Positions 1 through 5,012 of a DNA stretch of 8,435 nt are shown here, in pieces (the stretch's first letter is position 1; every line of letters starts with the position of its first letter). This stretch comes from Planctomycetota bacterium (GTDB taxonomy: Bacteria; Planctomycetota; UBA1135; UBA2386): contig JAEYTU010000577.1 in the NCBI GenBank assembly GCA_023433825.1, positions 1-8,435 of the forward strand, read 5' to 3'. The position numbers and the translations under genes were made by a program. Under the pieces are notes generated by a model that was not told where the DNA came from, did no database searches, and was given only the letters and a program-made list of their open reading frames with translations.

Positions 1-6
1 TCGCAG

Positions 7-39
7 GGCCGCGGCGACGCTCGCTCGCCGGCCGCGGCC
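7..39. repeat. GC-only inverted repeat upstream of the first gene
   Basis: A perfect 9-bp inverted repeat, GGCCGCGGC at 7-15 and GCCGCGGCC at 31-39, has a 15-nt spacer. It could be the tail hairpin of a gene that ends left of the window. The arms are pure G/C in very GC-rich DNA, so chance is a real alternative. No gene is visible in positions 1-150. Confidence 0.2.
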
Positions 40-120
40 GTTGGCATCGACCGATGCGTGCCGCGGCGCCGGTGCCCCGAGAAAAATTCGCCGCGACGTC
101 GTTCGGTCTGCGTGCTGCGG

Positions 121-145
121 TCACTCGGGAGTCAGACCCGAGTGA
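121..145 (+). promoter_or_regulatory. Hairpin or dyad immediately upstream of the hydrolase start
   Basis: A perfect 9-bp inverted repeat is seen: TCACTCGGG at 121-129, a 7-nt loop, and CCCGAGTGA at 137-145. The distal arm ends only five bases before the ATG at 151. The only Shine-Dalgarno-like bases for that start, GAG at 140-142, lie inside this arm, so in RNA the hairpin could hide the ribosome site. As DNA, a 9-7-9 dyad also fits a dimeric repressor operator. No T-run follows, so a terminator is less likely. The symmetry is directly seen; the role is inference. Confidence 0.45.
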
Positions 146-150
146 AACCC

Positions 151-2283
151 ATGAAACAGACCTGCTTTCCGACTCTCCTCCTCTCCGCCCTCGCGTTCGC
201 GACCGCGCTGCCGTCCCAGATGGAGGACGACCGCGAGAACGACACACCGACCGGCACGTACTGGAACACCGGCGTCTCCGCCGCCCAGATCGACACGCTG
301 ATCAACGAAGGCTGGCGACTGACGAACATCGAGATCGAGGCGACGAGCCCGTACCGATTCACGGTGACGATGGTCCCCAACTCCGGCGCGTATGCGATCG
401 GCTGGTGGTGGTACTACGGCGCGGACGCGGCATCGATCTCGTCGGCGTTGAACCAGAACAACGCGCGACTGATCGACCTCGAGGTCGTCGACAACGGCTC
501 GGGCTCGCCACGCTTCACGTGCATCATGGTGGCGAACACCGGCGCGAACGCGAAGACCTGGGGCTGGCTCTACAACGCGTCGACGACGTCGATCACGAAC
601 CTCGTCAACCAGGGCAACCGCATCGTCGACCTCGAGGAGTACACGCTCGGCTCGACGACGTATCGCGCGTGCGTCGTGATCCGCAACTCCGGCGCCGACT
701 CGCGCGGCTGGGCCTACTACTACGGTGTCGATTCGACGACGCTCGGCACGCTGCTGACGCAGAACAACGCCCGCATCTACGACCTCGATCGCGTCGGGAC
801 GAACTTCAACGTCGTCATGATCGCGCGGGGCAGTCAGAAGATCTGGCACTACTACGGCCAGACGGCGGGGGGCGTGACCGACCTGCTGAGCCAGATCGGT
901 GGACGTGCCTACGACATCCAGCGGTACTCGACGCTGCTCGGCACACGCTTCAACGTCGCGATCATCAACAACAGCAACGCGCTCTCGACACGGATCAGCG
1001 AGATCCTGCGGGGCACGACCGACGGCCACAGCGGCGTCTACCTGAAGCGCGCGAACGGTTCGGTCCTCGCCTACATCAACGGGGATCGCCAGCACGAGCC
1101 GGCCAGCACGTTGAAGACGCTGCACCACCTGCAGGCGATGCGCTCGGTCCAGCTGAACCAGACGACGCTGGCGACGAACTACACGACCTACACGGCGGGT
1201 GGCCCCGACAGCTGTCCGGGTGGCACGACGACGCCGGTCAGCGAACCGCTGGAGAGCGTGCTGAGCCAGATGATGAATCGCTCCGACAACAACCGGACGC
1301 GCACGATCACGACGAACTTCGGTGGCTTCTCGGGCCTGAACTCCCGCGCCTCGGCGCTCGGAATGGACAGCACGGTCGTCAACCACCACATCGGTTGCGG
1401 CACGCCGGCCAACGTGACGACGCTGCGTGACATCGCGCATCTGCACGAACGCGTCGTCAACGGCTACCTCGGCGACCAGCGCGAGAAGTTCTACGAGATC
1501 ATGGCGAACGGCTACGAAGGCGGCGGCTACGCCGAAGGCGCGCTGTGGCCGGTCATGCAGTCGGAGTCCAGCTCGTTGGGCCTGACCAGTGCACAGCTCG
1601 CCGCGTTCCGCTCCGAGTTCATGATCGCCGCGAAGAAGGGCGGCTACGGCGTCGCAGGTCTGGCCTATCGCTGCTGGGGCGGCTTCGTCCGGATGCCGGC
1701 CTACGTCAACGGCGGGATCCAGTACCGCGAGTACATGGTCGGTTCGTTCGTGGCCGGCGCCAGTTCGGAGGCCAACGCGATCGACGCTGCGAAGTTCGCC
1801 GCCGCCGAGGTGCTGCGCGAAGAACTGCGTTCGGCGATGTCGACCTGGCGGACCTACACCGCGGGCACGCTGGTCGGCTACGGCTCGGGTTGCAACGGCA
1901 GCCAAGGCGTGCCGACGCACGACGCGAGCGGCGTCCCCGAACTCGGTCAGTCGGTGCGTTACTCGCTCGGCAATGCGCGGCGAAGCTCGCCGGCGGTCAT
2001 GGCCTACGGCACGTCGAACACGAGCTGGAATCGCATTCCGCTGCCGATCGACCTCGGCATCCTCGGCGCGCCTGGCTGCGCGATGCGGACCAACAACCTG
2101 CTCAGCCTCGGCGTGACGACGACGGTCCTCGGTGGCGCCTCGATCACGCTGCCGATCCCGATCAACACGGCGCTGATCGACTTCGACTACTACACGCAGT
2201 TCACGGTGCTCGACCCGACGGCGAACGCGTTCGGTCTCGTGACGACGCGCGGCATCCGGACGACGGTCGGCGGACGCCGCTGA
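151..2283 (+). CDS. Exported serine hydrolase: tryptophan-rich repeat propeller plus class A beta-lactamase-like domain
   Basis: A 710-residue protein starts with a signal peptide (residues 1 to about 22: Lys, a hydrophobic run, ALPSQ near the likely cleavage site). Residues 36-280 hold five repeats of 45-51 residues with recurring Trp/Tyr-Tyr-Gly, N-x-R-hydrophobic-x-D-L and N-S-G-A motifs, resembling the Pfam 'bacterial tandem repeat domain 1' seen in polyglycine hydrolases. About 285-570 is a penicillin-binding/class A beta-lactamase-like fold with Ser319-T-L-Lys322 (SxxK), Ser378-D-N (SDN) and Lys496-G-G in place of KTG. The omega-loop segment, around residues 411-421 (NHHIGCGTPAN), lacks the deacylating Glu of class A beta-lactamases. 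Residues 577-710 form a Gly/Cys-containing module I associate with exported planctomycete proteins. The start at 151 is chosen because the signal peptide begins there; GTG at 142 is an alternative, and the reading frame extends further left without a recognisable start. It probably hydrolyses a peptide or ester outside the cytoplasm. The substrate is unknown. The gene is monocistronic and convergent with the anti-sigma gene. Confidence 0.9.
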   Translation: MKQTCFPTLLLSALAFATALPSQMEDDRENDTPTGTYWNTGVSAAQIDTLINEGWRLTNIEIEATSPYRFTVTMVPNSGAYAIGWWWYYGADAASISSALNQNNARLIDLEVVDNGSGSPRFTCIMVANTGANAKTWGWLYNASTTSITNLVNQGNRIVDLEEYTLGSTTYRACVVIRNSGADSRGWAYYYGVDSTTLGTLLTQNNARIYDLDRVGTNFNVVMIARGSQKIWHYYGQTAGGVTDLLSQIGGRAYDIQRYSTLLGTRFNVAIINNSNALSTRISEILRGTTDGHSGVYLKRANGSVLAYINGDRQHEPASTLKTLHHLQAMRSVQLNQTTLATNYTTYTAGGPDSCPGGTTTPVSEPLESVLSQMMNRSDNNRTRTITTNFGGFSGLNSRASALGMDSTVVNHHIGCGTPANVTTLRDIAHLHERVVNGYLGDQREKFYEIMANGYEGGGYAEGALWPVMQSESSSLGLTSAQLAAFRSEFMIAAKKGGYGVAGLAYRCWGGFVRMPAYVNGGIQYREYMVGSFVAGASSEANAIDAAKFAAAEVLREELRSAMSTWRTYTAGTLVGYGSGCNGSQGVPTHDASGVPELGQSVRYSLGNARRSSPAVMAYGTSNTSWNRIPLPIDLGILGAPGCAMRTNNLLSLGVTTTVLGGASITLPIPINTALIDFDYYTQFTVLDPTANAFGLVTTRGIRTTVGGRR
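256..990 (+). repeat. Five tandem Trp/Tyr-rich protein repeats (propeller-like)
   Basis: Within the hydrolase, the repeats begin near residues 36, 87, 138, 188 and 233. Each shows an aromatic opening (for example WYYG, WLYN, YYYG, HYYG), an Ile/Leu-rich helix-like segment, a basic-hydrophobic-Asp/Glu-hydrophobic step, then a beta-strand pair ending in Asn-Ser/Thr-Gly-Ala and a Trp. Trp137, Trp187 and Trp232 sit at equivalent places. The units have diverged in DNA sequence, so this is an old protein repeat. The last unit runs straight into the hydrolase domain. Confidence 0.75.
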
Positions 2284-2287
2284 ACGA

Positions 2288-2312
2288 TCGAACGCGAGTC
2301 GCGGACGTTCGA
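2288..2312. terminator. Small hairpin in the convergent gap, possible bidirectional terminator
   Basis: The 38-bp gap between two convergent stop codons (TGA ending at 2283, and TGA whose + strand complement starts at 2322) holds TCGAACG at 2288-2294 and CGTTCGA at 2306-2312. An alternative inner CGCG/CGCG pairing lies at 2293-2303. There is no T-run on either side. The position favours termination in both directions, but the stem is short. Confidence 0.35.
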
Positions 2313-2321
2313 GCCCGCAGG

Positions 2322-2945
2322 TCAGCCTTCGGGCACGAACATCCGCGGCAGCAGTCGCGGTGTCGCCGCGCGCGACAGCTCGAACACGACGAGCTCGCCC
2401 AACTCGCGGCGGTGGATCGAAACACCGTCGACGACACCGTCGGCCAGCTTCGGCGCACGCGCGCGCGGCAGGACGAACACGCAGATCGGTTCGTCGCCGC
2501 TGCGAGCGAGCATCGCGACGGCGCCACCTGCGGGCTTGCCGCAGTAGCTGCCGCAGACGCGGACGTCGGCGCCCGGCGTGACGTCGACCGCAGCCGAGAA
2601 CAGCTCGCGGCAACGGCGGCTCAACGAACTCGACGGATCGCAGCACCCCGGCGCGTCGAAACCTCGCGCCACGGCGTCGTGGTAGGCGTCGACCCATTCG
2701 GCGACGACCTTCGATGCGTCGGCTTCGACGTGCGTGTCGACCCGATCACGACCGAACGTCAGCGATCCGATCGCAGCGATCGCACCGATCAGCAGCGCGG
2801 CCGCGACGAGCCACGGCCAGCGACGTCGGCCGCCGCTCTGGTGGCCTTCGAGTGCGGCTGCGACCATCGCATCCAGCGGCGGTGGCGTGAACGCGCGCCG
2901 AATGGCGGCGTCGATCCGGGCATCGTCGTCCATCGCGTCGTTCAT
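2322..2945 (-). CDS. Single-pass membrane anti-sigma factor with a cysteine-rich outer domain
   Basis: The 207-residue protein has a short acidic/helical cytoplasmic part (1-42), a positive Arg-Arg-Arg stop at 40-42, one membrane helix (about 43-64) and an outer domain (65-207). The outer domain contains all six cysteines: 101, 102, 112, 131, 135 and 155. The stretch around 139-160 (GGAVAMLARSGDEPICVFVL) resembles the strand pattern of the outer domain of COG5662-type transmembrane anti-sigma factors. There is no HxxxCxxC zinc-binding anti-sigma motif in the cytoplasmic part, so sigma binding would use residues 1-40 in some other way. The ATG overlaps the stop of the sigma gene (ATGA, 2942-2945), and no good Shine-Dalgarno is seen, consistent with translational coupling. 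The frame stays open far upstream, but over the sigma gene, so that extension is a shadow. The role is inferred from topology and gene order; the signal is unknown. Confidence 0.8.
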   Translation of the reverse strand: MNDAMDDDARIDAAIRRAFTPPPLDAMVAAALEGHQSGGRRRWPWLVAAALLIGAIAAIGSLTFGRDRVDTHVEADASKVVAEWVDAYHDAVARGFDAPGCCDPSSSLSRRCRELFSAAVDVTPGADVRVCGSYCGKPAGGAVAMLARSGDEPICVFVLPRARAPKLADGVVDGVSIHRRELGELVVFELSRAATPRLLPRMFVPEG

Positions 2946-3508
2946 CGTGTCGTCCTCCGACTCGCCTCCGCCTCTGCCGCCGCCGTGCGCGCGAGTCGAT
3001 CGCGCAACGTCTCGCGCGCGCGATGCACGTGGCTGGCGACCGTTCCTTCGCGAATCTGCAGCGTCGCGGCGATGTCGGCGTACGCCAGATCGAGGACGGT
3101 CTTCAGCAACAGGCACGCGCGGGCGTCGTCGGACAGATCGGCCAGTGCGGCGACGACGCGATCGTCGAACGCGTCCTGCGCGTCGCGGAGTCGGCCGTCG
3201 GGTCGAACGGCCGTCGCATCTGCTGGAGTCGACGCGATCGGCTCGTCGATCAGCGGCGCCAAGCGCAGCGCACGGGTTCGCGTCCGTGCGGCATTCGCTG
3301 CCGTGAAGCGGACGATTTGCGCCATCCAGGCGCGGAAGTCGGTGCCGACTTCGAAGGACTGCAAGCGTGCGAGTGCGGTCACGGCAGACTCCTGGACGAC
3401 GTCCTCGACGAGCGATCTCGGAACGTAGGCAGCGGCCACGACCCACAGCAGTCGAGCGTGCTGCGTGAACAGACGCCCGAACTCCACTCGATCGAGGCCG
3501 CTCCCCAT
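2942..3508 (-). CDS. ECF-family RNA polymerase sigma factor
   Basis: The 188-residue protein has the two-domain ECF layout. Region 2 spans about 10-80, with the acidic signature E35-D-V-V-Q-E40 and the aromatic promoter-melting/-10 segment F58-R-A-W61. A variable linker (80-113) follows. Region 4 spans about 114-170, with a helix-turn-helix (LAYADIAATLQIREGTVASH, about 141-160, followed by HRARETLR). There is no C-terminal extension, so regulation most likely comes from the anti-sigma protein encoded directly downstream. The ATG at 3508 has only a weak ribosome site but lies 9 nt after the stop of the cysteine-rich peptide gene, so it probably depends on coupling to it. The stop overlaps the anti-sigma start by ATGA. 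ECF factors usually direct their own operon plus a small envelope or stress regulon; the exact ECF group cannot be assigned by eye. Confidence 0.93.
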   Translation of the reverse strand: MGSGLDRVEFGRLFTQHARLLWVVAAAYVPRSLVEDVVQESAVTALARLQSFEVGTDFRAWMAQIVRFTAANAARTRTRALRLAPLIDEPIASTPADATAVRPDGRLRDAQDAFDDRVVAALADLSDDARACLLLKTVLDLAYADIAATLQIREGTVASHVHRARETLRDRLARTAAAEAEASRRTTR

Positions 3509-3517
3509 GTGGGTCGG

Positions 3518-3682
3518 TCAGCGCCGGCAGCAGGCCGGCGGGCAGCAGTCGTCGCAGCAGCGGTCGTCGCAGCATGCCGGGGGGCAGCAGTTGGCGCTCG
3601 GCATGCAGTCTGCCGCGTTCGTCGGCGTCGAGGCCGGCAGCCAGGCGAGGATCGGGATCAACAGCGGAAGGAAGCGTCGCAT
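3518..3682 (-). CDS. Small exported cysteine-rich peptide upstream of the ECF sigma gene
   Basis: A 54-residue product starts with Met-Arg-Arg and a hydrophobic run (residues 4-16). A likely signal-peptidase site follows Ala23 or Ala24 (TNA-AD), leaving about 30 residues with 11 cysteines at 26, 32, 33, 37, 38, 42, 43, 46, 47, 51 and 52. The mature part is nearly mirror-like: CCPPACC at 32-38 and again at 46-52, separated by DDRCCDD. No lipobox is present. The start is well supported by AGGAG six bases upstream. It is the first gene of the operon, with 9 nt to the sigma factor. Dense Cys pairs with Asp are compatible with metal binding (metallothionein-like) or a compact disulfide knot. I do not recognise a family, and the function is unknown. 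Because the frame stays open upstream, the ribosome site and signal peptide are what single out this start. Confidence 0.75.
   Translation of the reverse strand: MRRFLPLLIPILAWLPASTPTNAADCMPSANCCPPACCDDRCCDDCCPPACCRR
3548..3574 (-). repeat. 12-bp direct repeat inside the cysteine-rich peptide gene
   Basis: GTCGTCGCAGCA on the + strand occurs at 3548-3559 and 3563-3574, a period of 15 bp or five codons. It encodes the repeated Cys-Cys-Asp-Asp unit. The in-frame period suggests that the Cys-rich core grew by slippage or tandem duplication. Confidence 0.7.
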
Positions 3683-3688
3683 CGAGAA

Positions 3689-3693
3689 CTCCT
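3689..3693 (-). promoter_or_regulatory. Strong Shine-Dalgarno for the cysteine-rich peptide
   Basis: AGGAG on the minus strand lies six bases before the ATG at 3682. It is the best ribosome site in this operon and fixes the start of a gene that would otherwise be easy to miss. Confidence 0.8.
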
Positions 3694-3824
3694 GTTCGAA
3701 TCGCGCCGACGACGAAGTGCCGCCGACATGACCGATGGATGTCCGACAGCCCGCGAGATCTTGCAGGAATCCACGAGGCCGAGCCCAACCTCGACGGAAC
3801 GTCCACTCGACTGCAGGTCCACCG

Positions 3825-3853
3825 GACGCCGCCGCGGGGCCGGGGTCGTTCCC
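3825..3853 (-). promoter_or_regulatory. Candidate ECF-type promoter for the peptide-sigma-anti-sigma operon
   Basis: On the minus strand, GGGAAC (3853-3848) and CGTC (3828-3825) are separated by 19 nt, close to the GGAAC/CGTC layout typical of autoregulated ECF promoters. It would give a 5' leader of roughly 135 nt before the ATG at 3682, which is long. Both motifs are short and GC-rich, so this is a guess. Confidence 0.2.
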
Positions 3854-3904
3854 TTCGCCGTGGTCGCCTTCCCGCGAGCGGCGGCCTGGGTGTGTCGCCC
3901 GTTG

Positions 3905-3945
3905 TTTCTGAGAGCGTCGGCCCTTCGGGCCGCCGCTCTCAGAAA
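3905..3945 (-). terminator. Strong hairpin overlapping the stop codon of the DUF1207 gene
   Basis: Arms at 3905-3923 and 3927-3945 pair over 19 positions with a single mismatch (3917/3933) around a 3-nt loop. The stop codon of the BON-DUF1207 gene (3941-3939) and its last codon lie within one arm. There is no U-run after the stem on either strand, so it would be a U-less terminator or a 3'-end stabilising hairpin. It lies between the two minus-strand operons and most likely marks the end of the right-hand one. Confidence 0.65.
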
Positions 3946-5012
3946 TAAAAGTGGATCCCGAAGCCGAGGTACTCGACGTCGGAGTCATAGAACTGGCCGT
4001 GCGGCGAGCGGCCTTTGTAGGCCTCCAGCAGGAACTGCAGCCGCGAGCTCGCCCGCGACGGATCCTCGAACTGGATGCCGGCGCGGAAGGAGACGTCGAC
4101 CTCGAAGTCGTGCTCGTCGCGCCACTGCAGGTCCGACACGACGAGCGGACGGATCGTTCCGCCGCCGATCCGCGGCCCGAACCACTCGGCGCCGGCTTGG
4201 AACAACCACGGTTCGAGCTTCGGCTCGGAGTGCACGATGTAGCCAGCACCGCCGTAGGCGCGCAGCGACTCGGCGAAGTCGATCGACGCGATCACGTCGA
4301 CGACCTCGTAGCTGAGGTTGATCCGTTCCTCGGCGGTCCGCAGCAGGTACTCGTCGCCGAGGTGCGAACTCTGGTGGTAGACGCGCGCCAACAGCGACAG
4401 GTCCTTGTGGCGCATCGCGAAGACCGGACCGACGAAGTAGTCGGCGTTGACGAGATCCGACGAATCGGCGGCGAGGTCGAAGATCGCGAACACGCCGGCC
4501 TGCAACCCGATCTCCCACGAGAAGCTCTCGTCGACGTCGCGGCGGTAGACCGAGAACGACTCGCCGAAGCCGACGGCGCCGCCGTGCGTCACGACGTCGT
4601 TCGACGCATAGCGCTGGTACGACGCCGAGAAGTGCGGCCAGCGTGGATCGGCGTGCAGCGGTTCGAACAGCAGTGGCTGCCGGCGCAGGAACGTCGAACC
4701 GAGGTCGTCCGCCGCCGGCGCGATGGCCGGTTCACTCGTGCCGTTCCACTCGATGCGGACGACGCCGGGGACGCGGGTCAACGCTGCGACGATGCGATCC
4801 TTCTCGACCGTCCCGGGGTCGTCGGCGCCGATCCGGACGACGCCGTTCCGAACCTCGACGCGCGGCGCCGTGACGGCGAACTCTCGTTCGAGCACGGCGA
4901 CGACGTAACCGCGCAGATAGGTGTCGGAGTCGGCTTGCGCGACGACGGGAACGCCGATCGCGAAGGTCACTGCAAGGGCGCACGCGCGCGTGGCGATGTC
5001 GAAGTTCGTCAT
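3939..5012 (-). CDS. Exported outer-membrane-type protein: BON-like domain fused to DUF1207
   Basis: The 357-residue protein has a signal peptide (1-27, cleavage after VAQA). Residues about 31-89 resemble a BON domain: helix with VLEREF, then VEVRNGVVRIGA, helix, and the closing VPGVVRIEW. From about 105 to the end it matches the DUF1207 family as I know it: ADPRWPHFSASYQ, F-G-E-S-F, the DLVNADYFVG segment at 186-195 and the conserved YHQSSHLGDEYLL at 212-224. The protein ends in an aromatic Phe after alternating polar/hydrophobic strands, the usual sign of an outer-membrane beta-barrel. The function of DUF1207 is unknown; BON domains bind lipid or peptidoglycan-near surfaces. The start overlaps the upstream stop (ATGA, 5009-5012) but has its own AGGTGA six bases upstream. 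It is the last gene of its operon and is followed by the hairpin at 3905-3945. Confidence 0.88.
   Translation of the reverse strand: MTNFDIATRACALAVTFAIGVPVVAQADSDTYLRGYVVAVLEREFAVTAPRVEVRNGVVRIGADDPGTVEKDRIVAALTRVPGVVRIEWNGTSEPAIAPAADDLGSTFLRRQPLLFEPLHADPRWPHFSASYQRYASNDVVTHGGAVGFGESFSVYRRDVDESFSWEIGLQAGVFAIFDLAADSSDLVNADYFVGPVFAMRHKDLSLLARVYHQSSHLGDEYLLRTAEERINLSYEVVDVIASIDFAESLRAYGGAGYIVHSEPKLEPWLFQAGAEWFGPRIGGGTIRPLVVSDLQWRDEHDFEVDVSFRAGIQFEDPSRASSRLQFLLEAYKGRSPHGQFYDSDVEYLGFGIHFYF

Noticed and set aside
42..57. Possible sigma-54 promoter (TGGCA followed by TGC)
   Set aside because: The spacing between the GG and GC elements is off by one base and the rest of the consensus is absent.
151..2283. 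Beta-lactam resistance gene
   Set aside because: SxxK and SDN are present, but the deacylating Glu is missing, KTG is KGG, and the domain sits in a large repeat protein. A peptidase or esterase is more likely.
121..2697. A very long open frame on the minus strand opposite the hydrolase gene
   Set aside because: Its product is dominated by Arg, Ala, Val and Asp with no domain or signal peptide, as expected opposite a GC-rich gene. The + strand frame has clear domains and motifs.
1545..3428. Long + strand open frame across the hydrolase 3' part and the sigma/anti-sigma genes
   Set aside because: Arg-rich, domain-free translation overlapping three well-supported genes; a GC shadow.
2946..3806. 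Upstream extension of the anti-sigma gene by 287 codons
   Set aside because: It lies over the sigma and peptide genes in another frame, is compositionally shadow-like, and the ATGA overlap gives a natural start at 2945.
3683..3904. A small RNA or second short gene in the 222-bp region between the two minus-strand operons
   Set aside because: The open frames here are Arg/Gly/Ser-rich with no ribosome site or conserved motif, and only short stems of 4-5 bp are visible.
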